From Halapricum desulfuricans (GTDB lineage: Archaea > Halobacteriota > Halobacteria > Halobacteriales > Haloarculaceae): a DNA stretch of 64,000 nt. Location of the stretch: NCBI RefSeq assembly GCF_017094505.1, contig NZ_CP064787.1, positions 2,418,001-2,482,000 of the forward strand, in the 5' to 3' direction. Positions 42,199 through 51,045 of this stretch are shown piece by piece. Both the position numbers and the translations under genes were made by a program. The stretch's first letter is position 1; each line of letters opens with the position of its first letter. A model generated the notes under the pieces. That model was given only the letters and a program-made list of their open reading frames with translations. It was not told the DNA's origin and searched no databases.

Positions 42199-42459
42199 AT
42201 GAGCGAGTCCACCCGCATCACGAAAAAAGGTCAGACGACGATCCCCAAGGACCTTCGCGAGAAGTACGACCTGGAGCCGGGTGACGAGGTCATCTGGATG
42301 GACACCGACGACGGCATCGTCGTCAAGAAGCGCACGCGGACCAGCGGGCGCGGGATGCTCGTTCCCGACGATACTGCCGAGGAGAAGCGCCAGGAAATCG
42401 CCGAGGAGTTGGGACAGCGTATCCGAAACCGTTGGGACCGCAACTACGAGGAGACCTGA
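42199..42459 (+). CDS. vapB: AbrB/MazE/SpoVT-family antitoxin (VapB-like)
   Basis: 86 residues from MSESTRITKKGQTTIPKDLR. The swapped-hairpin DNA-binding domain is clear (ITKKGQTTIPKDLREKYDLE, then DEVIWMDTDDGIVVKKR). The C-terminal acidic helix would bind a PIN toxin. The stop TGA is the first bases of palindromic element B, which separates it from a broken toxin frame. So the antitoxin is intact but the partner is not. Confidence 0.88.
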   Translation: MSESTRITKKGQTTIPKDLREKYDLEPGDEVIWMDTDDGIVVKKRTRTSGRGMLVPDDTAEEKRQEIAEELGQRIRNRWDRNYEET

Positions 42460-42540
42460 TAGTGATTACTGTAACGATTTACCGGTACGACCGCACTACT
42501 TCGTGCGGTCGACTCGGAACAGACGTACAGTAATCACTAT
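42459..42540 (+). repeat. 82-bp palindromic element copy B
   Basis: The cleanest copy. The 15-bp ends ATAGTGATTACTGTA and TACAGTAATCACTAT are a perfect inverted repeat. The centre is GACCGCAC-TACTTC-GTGCGGTC. It starts at the last base of the vapB stop and ends 3 bases before the start of the vapC remnant. No target-site duplication is obvious. Confidence 0.8.
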
Positions 42541-42543
42541 GAG

Positions 42544-42800
42544 ATGCCGACGTACACGGCCGACGCCGTCTCGCTGTTGGTCCATCTCGTCGATGCGCTC
42601 CCACAGCGAGCCGACCGAATTTTCGCCGAAGCCGAAGCGGGAGAAACGATCATTCAGGCACCGAGTACGCGCACGTCGTTGACGAGTTCAGTATTCACGA
42701 CGGGCTGATCGTCGCCAGCCACCGAGTACGAGACACGGAGGCGATCATCACGACTGACGGGGCCATCGACGACGCGGGATACGAGACGCGCTGGGAGTGA
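42544..42800 (+). pseudogene. VapC-like PIN-domain toxin remnant
   Basis: It starts MPTYTADAVSLLVHLVDALP, like a PIN N-terminus, and is open to IIQAP. Then it shifts frame and about 60 residues of the middle are missing. The C-terminal part, in another frame, is typical: DEFSIHDGLIVASHRVRDTE, then IITTDGAIDDAGYETRWE to the TGA at 42798. Even the N-terminal catalytic Asp is uncertain. A dead toxin beside an intact antitoxin and a palindromic element between them. Confidence 0.8.
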
Positions 42801-42811
42801 CGGCGACCGGA

Positions 42812-44395
42812 TCACGTCTGTGAGAGCGTCTCTTCGAGGTGATCGGCGACCCGCAGTGCCAGCGCCGCGATCGTCAGCGTCGGGTTCATCGCGCCCGCGC
42901 TGACGAAGACACTACTGGAGGGGATCCAGGCGTTGTCCAGGTCGTGGGTCCGACACCGCGAATCGACGACGCTGGTCGCCGGGTCGTCGCCCATCCGGGT
43001 GGTCCCCATGTGGTGTGCGGCCGGCCCCGTCGAGTCCGGGCCGATGACCCACTCGATGTCGGCGTCGAGTTCCTCGAGGATCGATCGCTGGATCTCGGTC
43101 GCTCGCTCGACCGTTCGCCGGTCGCGGTCGCTGATCGACCAGTGGACCTCCGGGACGGGGTTGCCGTGATCGTCAGTGCGGGACGAATCGAGCGTGATCC
43201 GGTTTTCCGGTCTGGCCTCCTGCTGGACGAGGCCGGCGGCTTCGAGCGTGTTCCCGTAGGTCTCCCGTAGCGTCGCCAGCAGGTCGTCGCCCCAGTGGTC
43301 GGCTTCCAGCGCGGTCGCGGCGGGCGGCCGGCCGGCGTAGTTCAGCAGCTCGAGCTTGATCGGCGGGTGGTCGTCGCTGTCGTAGAACTGGTGGCTCTCG
43401 GTGGTGATGAACTCGACGTGGTGTTGACGAGTGGGCCGGTCGACCGTTCCGCCGACGCGCGCGCCGAGGTGTTCCGTGAAATAGCGACCGACCAGCCCCG
43501 AGGAGTTGGCCAGCCCGTCGGGGTAGTGGTCGCTCGCCGAGAGCAACAGCAGTCGCGGGATCTCCACGCCGCCGGCGGCGAGCACGAACTGCCGCGCCTC
43601 CTGTCGGTGTTCGGTCCCGTCTGGCGTCGCGTACACGGCGGCCCGGATTCGGTCGGCGTCGTGTTCGAGACGCTGGACCGGCGCGCGATCGATCACGCGC
43701 GCGCCGCTGGCCTCGGCCCGTTCGACGTGCATCGGGGCGTCGTATTTCGCCCTGGTCGGACAGACCGGCTTGCACGTCCCGAAGCCCACGCACGCGCCGC
43801 GACCGTCGTACTCTTCGGAGTTGCGAGCGTTCGGTGCCGAGTGGGTGGCGATCTCCAGGGACTCACAGGCCTCCGCGAAGATCGCGTCGCTGTGGGAGGG
43901 CGGGAACGGAGGCATGGGAAACGGCTCCTCGCGGGGCGGCCCGAACGGGTTGTCGTCGGCCCCGGCGACGCCCATCGCCCGTTCGGCCTGCGCGTAGTAG
44001 GGCTGGAGATCGGCGTAGTCGATCGGCCAGGGATCGCCGCCGTTTCGCCCGTCGAAGTCCCGCTCGTGCAGGCGGACGACCATCCCCTGCCAGGCCAGGG
44101 TCGTCCCGCCGACGCCTTTCACCCGGGTACGATTCAGCGGGTAGTAGTCCGCTCCCGAAGAGGTGTAGGCGTCGCGCTGTCCACCGACGTCCCACACCGA
44201 CTGGGGTGTGTGTGCCGGCCGAAGCGACTGCTCCATGCGCTCGATCCGCCGCTCGCGGTCGAACCGCGGCCCGGCCTCCAGCACGACGACGTCGTAGCCC
44301 GCCGCCGCGAGGCGATGGGCCACGAGCGCCCCGGCCGGCCCGGCCCCGACGATACAGACGTCCGCGCGGTCGGACGGCGTTCGGTCGACTTCCAT
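42812..44395 (-). CDS. GMC family oxidoreductase
   Basis: 527 residues. N-terminal dinucleotide fold CIVGAGPAGALVAHRLAAAG, GMC pattern VKGVGGTTLAWQGMVVRLHE, a Cys-rich stretch GACVGFGTCKPVCP, and the C-terminal AGAMNPTLTIAALALRVADH with the active-site HHMGTTRMG. It probably oxidises a sugar or alcohol with FAD; substrate unknown. No signal peptide. No cytochrome or small subunit gene is visible alongside. Confidence 0.9.
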   Translation of the reverse strand: MEVDRTPSDRADVCIVGAGPAGALVAHRLAAAGYDVVVLEAGPRFDRERRIERMEQSLRPAHTPQSVWDVGGQRDAYTSSGADYYPLNRTRVKGVGGTTLAWQGMVVRLHERDFDGRNGGDPWPIDYADLQPYYAQAERAMGVAGADDNPFGPPREEPFPMPPFPPSHSDAIFAEACESLEIATHSAPNARNSEEYDGRGACVGFGTCKPVCPTRAKYDAPMHVERAEASGARVIDRAPVQRLEHDADRIRAAVYATPDGTEHRQEARQFVLAAGGVEIPRLLLLSASDHYPDGLANSSGLVGRYFTEHLGARVGGTVDRPTRQHHVEFITTESHQFYDSDDHPPIKLELLNYAGRPPAATALEADHWGDDLLATLRETYGNTLEAAGLVQQEARPENRITLDSSRTDDHGNPVPEVHWSISDRDRRTVERATEIQRSILEELDADIEWVIGPDSTGPAAHHMGTTRMGDDPATSVVDSRCRTHDLDNAWIPSSSVFVSAGAMNPTLTIAALALRVADHLEETLSQT

Positions 44396-44484
44396 CCGCG
44401 ACGCGTTTAGGCAACCCTAAATTTAGGCGTTTCCATTCGGGGCGGGGACTCAGTCGTTCCGTTGCTTGCCGTGTCCGGGCACGT

Positions 44485-45213
44485 TCACGCGTCCTGTCGG
44501 ACGTCGTGTTCGAGCGTGCCGATCCCCTCGATCTCTATCTCGACGTGGTCGCCGTCGGTCAGCGGGCCGACGCCTTCGGGGGTCCCGGTCGCGATCACGT
44601 CGCCCGGCTCGAGTGTCATGTACGTCGTGATCTCGGCGATCAGCTCGGGGATCGAGAAGATGAAGTGCTCGATCGAGGAGGACTGTCTCGTCTCGCCGTT
44701 CACCCGGAGTTCGACGGCGGCGTCGTCGGGGATCTCCTCGGCTAGGACGGGGCCCATCGGGGCGGCGTTGTCGAAGGCCTTGCCCCGGACCCAGTTCTGT
44801 TCGCGCGACTGGTCGTCGCGGTTGGAGACGTCGTTGAAGCAGGTGTACCCGCGGATCACGTCCTCGGCGTCCTCGGGGTCGACGTCCTTGCACTGCTCGT
44901 CGATGACGACCGCGAGTTCGGCCTCGTGTTCGATCCGTTCTTTGCCCGCCGGGAGCGTGATCGTCGAGCCGTGGCTGGCGACGGCGTTGGGCGGCTTGAG
45001 AAAGAGCAGCGGTCGGTCGGGGACGTCCTCGCCGCGTTCCTCGGCGTGTCTGGCGTAGTTGCGACCGACACAGACGATCTTCGTTGGCTCGGCGGGCGCG
45101 AGGACGTCCACCGCCTCGAGGTCGTAGGCGTCGTCGCCGAAGTGGACGTGGTCGTCGTGCAGGAGGCCGTTTCGCACAGTGCCCGCGGGATCGCGGAATC
45201 GGATGTCGTGCAT
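44485..45213 (-). CDS. Fumarylacetoacetate hydrolase (FAH) family protein
   Basis: 242 residues from MHDIRFRDPAGTVRNGLLHD; longer starts are rejected. Core patterns are PTKIVCVGRNYARHAEE, LFLKPPNAVASHG, EHEAELAVVIDE (metal Glu), GYTCFNDVSNRDDQ (metal Asp), and TYMTLEPGDVIATGTPEGVG. The family hydrolyses or decarboxylates 2-keto acids in aromatic or sugar catabolism; substrate unknown. Divergent from the DUF6663-like gene. Confidence 0.93.
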   Translation of the reverse strand: MHDIRFRDPAGTVRNGLLHDDHVHFGDDAYDLEAVDVLAPAEPTKIVCVGRNYARHAEERGEDVPDRPLLFLKPPNAVASHGSTITLPAGKERIEHEAELAVVIDEQCKDVDPEDAEDVIRGYTCFNDVSNRDDQSREQNWVRGKAFDNAAPMGPVLAEEIPDDAAVELRVNGETRQSSSIEHFIFSIPELIAEITTYMTLEPGDVIATGTPEGVGPLTDGDHVEIEIEGIGTLEHDVRQDA

Positions 45214-45287
45214 ACGCTCGCTATCGAGCGACCGGCCAAAAGTCTGCGGGACCGACTGCTTTTGGCTGTCGGGGGTATACGGACGGC

Positions 45288-45893
45288 ATGGACGAGACAC
45301 TGGCGGCCCGGGTGCTTCCGGACCCCGACGAGGATCGGGCGACTGTCGACGGGCGCGTGGTCCGGTTGCTCGATCGGGATCGATACGAGCCGGTCGAGGT
45401 TCTGGTTGCGGACGGCGAGGAGTTGCGGCCGGGGTATCTCATCGACGCGGATATTGAGTGGTCAGAGCCGGCCCGTCTCGAGGCGTTCTCGCTGCGACGG
45501 CCGACGCTGTATGCGTTTGCCGATGCGGTCGATCCCGTCTTCGAAGTCGCGCAGGACCTCTGGGAGACGGCGCGGGCGAACGGCGACGGCATGAACAGCA
45601 GCGTCACCAGAAACACCGACGGCGAGGTCAACGGCGTCTGCTACGTCTTCGCCGACGGCGGCGCTGGGGATCGCTTTCGGGAGTTCCGCGACGGGACGCG
45701 CCCGCTCGAGCCGCTCGTCGACCGCGTCAACGAACGCGAGGGCGCAGCATCGCGGGAGGTGTTCGTCCTCCGGCCGGCCGACGGTGGCTACGTCGTGGTC
45801 ACGATCGCGCTGACGAAAGGCGGGCACTTCGCCGATACGCTCCGGGATACCTACGGGCTGGATCGGTCGGAGGAGTCGGTTGTGGGGCTCTAG
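45288..45893 (+). CDS. Uncharacterised haloarchaeal protein (DUF6663-like)
   Basis: 201 residues from MDETLAARVLPDPDEDRATV. No membrane segment or known catalytic motif. A central SSVTRNTDGEVNGVCYVFAD and a late FVLRPADGGYVVVTIALTKGG are conserved-looking beta strands. The DUF name is from memory. It is followed by a T-rich run (TATTTTTTCATTATT) that may terminate transcription, then an insertion-sequence remnant. Confidence 0.65.
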   Translation: MDETLAARVLPDPDEDRATVDGRVVRLLDRDRYEPVEVLVADGEELRPGYLIDADIEWSEPARLEAFSLRRPTLYAFADAVDPVFEVAQDLWETARANGDGMNSSVTRNTDGEVNGVCYVFADGGAGDRFREFRDGTRPLEPLVDRVNEREGAASREVFVLRPADGGYVVVTIALTKGGHFADTLRDTYGLDRSEESVVGL

Positions 45894-45922
45894 TATTGTT
45901 ATTTTTTCATTATTGGTATTAG

Positions 45923-46718
45923 GGCACTGTCTGGTTGAGGGATTGAGAAGAGAGGAGGTCATAATGAGTTCTGTCCATGAAACTCGCAGACATCCTCAGA
46001 GAACGTTTAGACGTACAGAATCAAGACGTTTGGGAGAACGAGTGCACGCCGACACCCGTGCGTTGTTTCGCGGTTCGACGTCACTCGATGGGGTTATCAT
46101 TACATGAAGTCGAGGCCGTCTTAGACTGGTTGGGTGTCAATCGCTGTCATCAAGCGATTTGGTACGGGAAAGAGCGCTCACCGACACACAAAGCGACCCG
46201 CCAACGGCGTCGCCGTCGTGGGTCACAGTCGATGAGAAACAAATCAAAGTTGACGGCAAGAAGAAGTGGCTCTCGCTGCTATCGACACGGAATCAAAGCT
46301 CCTGCTGGAAGTAGAGGTGTTCAGCCGCCGCGGGACGGACCCCGCGGCATTAACGAGGGCGACGCTCTCGTTCGCACATCAGAAATCAGATGTTTCTGAG
46401 GACGGCATTTCTTCACCGCCTCACTGAGAAACACGATGTCGGCGACACAGAGTTTCTCGTCGATACTGGTGGCTACCTGACTGCCCTCTCTCGTCACGAT
46501 CTGAGCGGTCATCTTGCCTATCACGACCGGAACCACATCGAAAAGTGATTCCAGACTGTCGCTATGCGAATCGACCGCTTCCACTCGTTCTGGCGGGAAA
46601 GTCAATCAAGCGCGAAACGCTAGCTGAGACGCTTTAGACACTACTACAACCGCAATCGACCGAACCGAGCGTTAGATGACTCGACTCCAGTTGAGGAGGT
46701 GCTGAACTAGACAGTGCC
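45923..46718 (+). mobile_element. Decayed IS6-family insertion sequence
   Basis: 796 bp bounded by inverted repeats: GGCACTGTCTGGTTGAG at the left and CTGAACTAGACAGTGCC at the right (15 of 17 pairs). Inside, a broken IS6-type transposase can be followed through several frames: GLSLHEVEAVLDWLGVNRCH, PSWVTVDEKQIKVDGKKKW, VEVFSRRGTDPAALTRATL, FLHRLTEKHDVGDTEFLVD, HLAYHDRNHIEKWFQTVAMR, RHYYNRNRPNRALDDSTP. At least two frameshifts and stops kill it. No 8-bp target duplication is visible, so it is old. It marks the edge of the glycan island. Confidence 0.85.
46012..46710 (+). pseudogene. IS6-type transposase pseudogene
   Basis: Transposase frame fragments inside the remnant element, with the HTH-like N-terminus (LSLHEVEAVLDWLGVNRCHQ) and DDE core pieces VTVDEKQIKV (first Asp), TEFLVDTGGYLTALS (second Asp) and NHIEKWFQTVAMRIDRFHS (Glu). 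Frames change at least three times, and an in-frame stop follows the Glu region. It cannot produce an active enzyme. Confidence 0.8.
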
Positions 46719-46733
46719 GTGCCTTTTGAACAC

Positions 46734-47873
46734 TCAATTAGGGGTTCTTTCAGACATCAATAACTCGTAGACGTTGACTATCCTCGAAATGATCTGGCCT
46801 GGATTATAATTCGAGTTGATATGTTCTCTGTTTATTCTTCCCAGATCGATTTCAGTTCGGCTAACTCGGGAGATGGCAGCGGCCAGACTGTTCGAATCGG
46901 CAGGTTCACAGAGTTGTTTGGACACTGGAATCACCTCGGGAGGGCCGCCGATGTCGGTACAGACAACAGGGAGGCCAGCTTGCATCGCTTCAAGCAGCGT
47001 CCTGTTGAGCGGTTCCGGCCAAATGCCTGGATGGACAAACGCATCGGCGTTAGCGTACACCTCATCAATCCTATCGTAGGGGATACGGCCACTGAATTCG
47101 ATCCGACCGGCTACGTTTAGTTCGGAAGCCAGTTCTTTCAAATCGAGCTTCTTCGGCCCGTCACCGACAATCTGTAACGAGTACCGTTCCGGGAGCTGTG
47201 AGACTGCTCGGACTAGGTACGACACGCCCTTGTTTTCGGCAAGTGAGCCGACGTATAACAGCCTGTATGTCCCACGATGAGTGCTAGTGCTGTCCGGAGC
47301 ATCGAACGTCGGATCGATCATATTCGGCACATGCTCGAACCGACAGTTGGCGAACCCGTTCTGTTCGTATATGCGCTGAATCGCTTTGCTCAGTGCCACG
47401 AAGACATCGATACGTTTCACGTAGTGTCGAAGGACTCGGCCCGTTGTCGGGTGTCCCACAAGTTCGTACACTCGTTCGCCCGGATTCGGTGTTGTGTTGC
47501 TAACCGAAGAAGGAAAGAACTGGTAGGAGTTGAGCGTTGCCACTGAGGGGATATCTTGCCGATTAGTGATTGCCCCGACTACTGGATGGAGTTCCATATT
47601 GTAGCTGTGAACGATATCGAACTCCGACAGTCGACTTCTGAGGATTGGCCAGACACGCAGGTTTTGCCACTCAGTCACCGTCGAGGAAACCGTACCCTGC
47701 CGGTCGACTAACACACCGTTCGTTTCATGTGTCCCATCTCCGTCGAACGCTAACACCGTTACCGAATCAATACGCTCCGTCTCAGCAAGGTTCTCGGCGA
47801 GCAACTTCGCGCTCCGTTCACCCCCTCCGGTCGAAACAGGAGGATATCTCGGTGTGACGACGGCAACGTTCAT
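46734..47873 (-). CDS. Glycosyltransferase family 4 protein
   Basis: 379 residues with two Rossmann-like halves. The N-terminal Gly-rich loop VTPRYPPVSTGGGERSAKLL, the mid YRLLYVGSLAENKGVSYLVR and the donor-binding GIWPEPLNRTLLEAMQAGLP (E-x7-E type) identify GT4. It probably adds a sugar to a lipid-linked or surface glycan. Base composition is AT-richer than the average here, suggesting acquisition. It is the first gene after the IS remnant. Confidence 0.88.
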   Translation of the reverse strand: MNVAVVTPRYPPVSTGGGERSAKLLAENLAETERIDSVTVLAFDGDGTHETNGVLVDRQGTVSSTVTEWQNLRVWPILRSRLSEFDIVHSYNMELHPVVGAITNRQDIPSVATLNSYQFFPSSVSNTTPNPGERVYELVGHPTTGRVLRHYVKRIDVFVALSKAIQRIYEQNGFANCRFEHVPNMIDPTFDAPDSTSTHRGTYRLLYVGSLAENKGVSYLVRAVSQLPERYSLQIVGDGPKKLDLKELASELNVAGRIEFSGRIPYDRIDEVYANADAFVHPGIWPEPLNRTLLEAMQAGLPVVCTDIGGPPEVIPVSKQLCEPADSNSLAAAISRVSRTEIDLGRINREHINSNYNPGQIISRIVNVYELLMSERTPN

Positions 47874-48041
47874 CCATTCACTCTCCGTTTGCCGTCTGAT
47901 AGCTTATTCGGACGACGATATCGCAACTTGCCCATTTGGTAGTAATTTTCCACATCAGTACAAATAGGCTTTTGACTTGGGATCTACCCCGCTTCGAAGC
48001 TCATATTCCCGGTGGTACTGTAAGAGTCAATATATCGAATT

Positions 48042-49484
48042 ATGAATCACAATGTGATCGTCGTTGTGATCGACGCTCTTCGTCGGGACTCAGTAGGCAT
48101 TTATGGAAGCAAACGCGGGTTGACGCCGAATATCGACGCTTTAGGACAGAATGGGACGACCTTCGAAAACGCTTTTGCCTGCACGAATACCACCGATCCG
48201 TCTGTCACATCGATGCATACGGGCCGAGACCCCGAAACTGTTGTGAAACATCACGGGCCGTTCGTCACTGGCGAAGAGAAGCGTCGAGCCGAGTCTGTAC
48301 CGATACTCCCAGAACAACTACAGGTCAACGGATACCACACGGCAGTGACTGGCCGGACGCTCGGTCGCTGGCACCAGAGGGGATTCGATTACTATCCCGA
48401 AGAGTCGCTTGATCGCTATCAACGACGGGCGTTAGGTGAATATCTGGAACGGATCTCCCCGAAGATCAGAGAATTCGCGGGCTCGCTCTACGATCGCTAT
48501 GCGTCTGCTACGCGCTCCTCATCCGATGCGGTCGACGATTTCCTCGAAGTCACGAGTGATGGGCCGTTCTACGGTTTTATCCACCTCATGGATACGCACG
48601 TGCCGTATACTCATGAGGCTGAACTGGTGTCCAAGTACCTCGACCGGTTCGACTATCCGAACGCCGACCTAGCGGAGTTCTTCCGGGCGCACGAGGACAA
48701 CGGCTACGTCAGCGAGACGATGCGCGAGTACTCGGACGAACAGGATTACGAGGCCGGACTGGCCCGCTGGTTCGCGAAGTACGACGCTGCGGTCAGAATC
48801 GCAGACCGAAAGGTTGGGAAGCTAATTCAGGGGCTTGAAGACCGCGGCGTACTCGACGAGACGACCGTTATCATCACGAGCGATCACGGCGAGTCGCTGG
48901 ACGAACACGGGATCTACTTCGACCACCACGGCCTCTACGAGCCGGAGATCCGCGTCCCACTCGTTTTCCGGGGGCCGTCAATCCCTGACGCGAACCGCAC
49001 GGAGTTCGTCCAGTTGTACGACCTTGCGCCGACAATTCTCTCGCTGACGGGAACCGAGGCGACCATCGACGCCGACGGGCGAAGTCTGGTACCGCTGCTC
49101 GGCGGTGAGGGTGACTGGGAAGACCGCGAATACATTATTGCACACGAATCTCATGCGCAGAGCCGCCGGGCGATCCGGACGCGGGAGTACAAATTCGTCG
49201 AACACGTCCCCGAACCGGTGCTCGAACGCGAGCGCGGTGACTCATTTGAGTGTGGCTACTGCAATACGACACACGGCGACAAACGGGAACTGTTCGATCT
49301 CCGCGCCGACCCGGCCGAAACGGAGAATATCATCGCGGATAACCGCGATATCGCCGCGGAGTTGGAGGAGGCGCTCAACGACTACTTCGACGGATTAGAG
49401 ACGCTCTCGACGGACGACTCGACGGTCGAGTACGAGAACGAGGAGGAACTGATGGACCGTCTCAAAGACCTCGGGTATCGGTAG
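48042..49484 (+). CDS. Alkaline-phosphatase superfamily (sulfatase-like) enzyme, Thr nucleophile
   Basis: 480 residues. Metal-binding Asp11 (VVVIDALRRD), late SDHGESLDEHGIYFDHHG and a tail ending LMDRLKDLGYR. The sulfatase nucleophile motif C/S-x-P-S-R is instead T-D-P-S-V (Thr51), so formylglycine cannot form and the Arg is lost. A Thr nucleophile is found in phosphoglycerol/phosphoethanolamine transferases. So it may add or remove phospho groups on a glycan, not sulfate. It has no signal peptide or membrane span. It is the first of three such genes. Confidence 0.85.
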   Translation: MNHNVIVVVIDALRRDSVGIYGSKRGLTPNIDALGQNGTTFENAFACTNTTDPSVTSMHTGRDPETVVKHHGPFVTGEEKRRAESVPILPEQLQVNGYHTAVTGRTLGRWHQRGFDYYPEESLDRYQRRALGEYLERISPKIREFAGSLYDRYASATRSSSDAVDDFLEVTSDGPFYGFIHLMDTHVPYTHEAELVSKYLDRFDYPNADLAEFFRAHEDNGYVSETMREYSDEQDYEAGLARWFAKYDAAVRIADRKVGKLIQGLEDRGVLDETTVIITSDHGESLDEHGIYFDHHGLYEPEIRVPLVFRGPSIPDANRTEFVQLYDLAPTILSLTGTEATIDADGRSLVPLLGGEGDWEDREYIIAHESHAQSRRAIRTREYKFVEHVPEPVLERERGDSFECGYCNTTHGDKRELFDLRADPAETENIIADNRDIAAELEEALNDYFDGLETLSTDDSTVEYENEEELMDRLKDLGYR

Positions 49485-49579
49485 TAACCGCAATCGGCGA
49501 CCGTGTTTGTCGGTCGATCTCCCCAGCCAAACCGGATCGATAGAAAACGTTTTTTAACGGGGTGTTTTTGAGGCAGACA

Positions 49580-50965
49580 ATGCCGACGGTTCTAGTTACA
49601 GTCGACTCACTGCGAGCGGACCATTTAGGTCAGTACGGTTACGACCGGGACACAATGCCGGTTCTGGACGAACTCGCGGCAAATGGGACGGTGTTCACGC
49701 AGGCGTTCTCGAACGGACCGTATACGAGAGTCTCTATCCCGTCGTTTCACACCTCGCGGTATCTGGCCTACGGCGATCTTGACGTGTTCTCGACGATCAG
49801 TTCCGCGCTCGATTCAGTTGACATCCGGACGGCCGCGATAGGGACCCAGACAGGTATCGGGCTGGTCCCAGGGAAGTTCAACTTTGACGAACTGATCGAT
49901 CTCGGCCGTGATGAATTCGAAGAGGAAGAGACGGAACACACGGTGACAGAGCGGACCGCGGCGTATATCGACACCATCGCTGCAGGCGTGAGCGAGTGTC
50001 TCCAGCGACGCGGGCTGGACGCACTCTACCGGACGCTAAAACGTCCGTACAACGCGTTGTTCGACGACGTGACGCCGTTCCGGCAGAAGGGGTATACGAG
50101 CGCTGCCGAGGTCACCGACCGCGCCATCACTTGGCTCGAAACCCAGGATGACGGGGATTTCTTCCTGTGGGTCCATTATATGGAGGCCCACAGGCCCTAT
50201 GGCATCCACGACGAGAACCCCGCCTACCTCGACGGGCCGTGTGACGAAGAGCGCATCCGTGATCTGATGGAGACCGGCGGAACGGAGCCAGAAGAGATCT
50301 CCCGAGCAGACCGAGAACTGATGATCAATCTCTACGACTCCGACCTACGCTACTGCTCGCGTCACCTCTCGCGGCTGTTCGACGCTTTCCGGGAGGAAGG
50401 GCTGTGGGAGGACACGAACTGGATCTTCTCCAGTGACCACGGCGAGGAGTTTGGCGAACACGGCCTCTACTTCCATCGGAACTTCCCTTACGACGAACTC
50501 ATCCACGTCCCGCTCATCTTCAAGGGATCAGATCGATCGGAGCCGAGTCGGATCGACTCTCAGCGCGAACTGCTAGACCTCGCCCCGACGATCTGCTCGC
50601 TACACGGTATCGACAGCAGCGAGTATCGGTTCCTTGGGACACCGCTGTTCGAAGGAGAGGATCGGAACGTGGTCTCGCTTGGGCAACCAGGTATGGACGA
50701 ACCCGCTGTGGCACTCAGAGCCGACGGCTGGAAGTATATCCACACGCCCAAGGAGGAACTCCTCTTCGACCTTTCCACAGACCCAGAGGAACAGGACAAT
50801 ATCGCCCAATCAAATTCGGAGACAGTGTCGAGACTCCGGCAGCGGATCCCGGACCGCCTCTTCGGCCGCGATCCGAAGTCACCCAGACCACCAAAAGATG
50901 ACGTTGACCGCGAGCAGTTGGAAGCGCTGGGGTACATGGAACTGCGAGAGACAGGCAAGAACTGA
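49580..50965 (+). CDS. Alkaline-phosphatase superfamily (sulfatase-like) enzyme
   Basis: 461 residues from MPTVLVTVDSLRADHLGQYG. Asp9 and the later SSDHGEEFGEHGLYFHRNFP bind the metals. The nucleophile region is FSNGPYTRVSIPSFHTSRY: aligned to the sulfatase motif, Thr49 takes the Cys place and Ile the Arg place. The C-terminus includes REQLEALGYMEL. Domain order and length fit arylsulfatase-type enzymes, but the nucleophile argues for phosphotransfer. It follows the previous gene by 95 bp, same strand. Confidence 0.85.
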   Translation: MPTVLVTVDSLRADHLGQYGYDRDTMPVLDELAANGTVFTQAFSNGPYTRVSIPSFHTSRYLAYGDLDVFSTISSALDSVDIRTAAIGTQTGIGLVPGKFNFDELIDLGRDEFEEEETEHTVTERTAAYIDTIAAGVSECLQRRGLDALYRTLKRPYNALFDDVTPFRQKGYTSAAEVTDRAITWLETQDDGDFFLWVHYMEAHRPYGIHDENPAYLDGPCDEERIRDLMETGGTEPEEISRADRELMINLYDSDLRYCSRHLSRLFDAFREEGLWEDTNWIFSSDHGEEFGEHGLYFHRNFPYDELIHVPLIFKGSDRSEPSRIDSQRELLDLAPTICSLHGIDSSEYRFLGTPLFEGEDRNVVSLGQPGMDEPAVALRADGWKYIHTPKEELLFDLSTDPEEQDNIAQSNSETVSRLRQRIPDRLFGRDPKSPRPPKDDVDREQLEALGYMELRETGKN

Positions 50966-51045
50966 CAGCTCGGTGTCTGCTGCACAACGGTGGATAAAAT
51001 CGGCAGAGGATGTAATTTATATGCACTAGGGGACTTCACTGCGAC

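Noticed and set aside
48042-50965. Calling the first two enzymes arylsulfatases
   Set aside because: The formylglycine Cys/Ser and the motif Arg are replaced (Thr and Val/Ile), so the fold is kept but sulfatase chemistry is doubtful.
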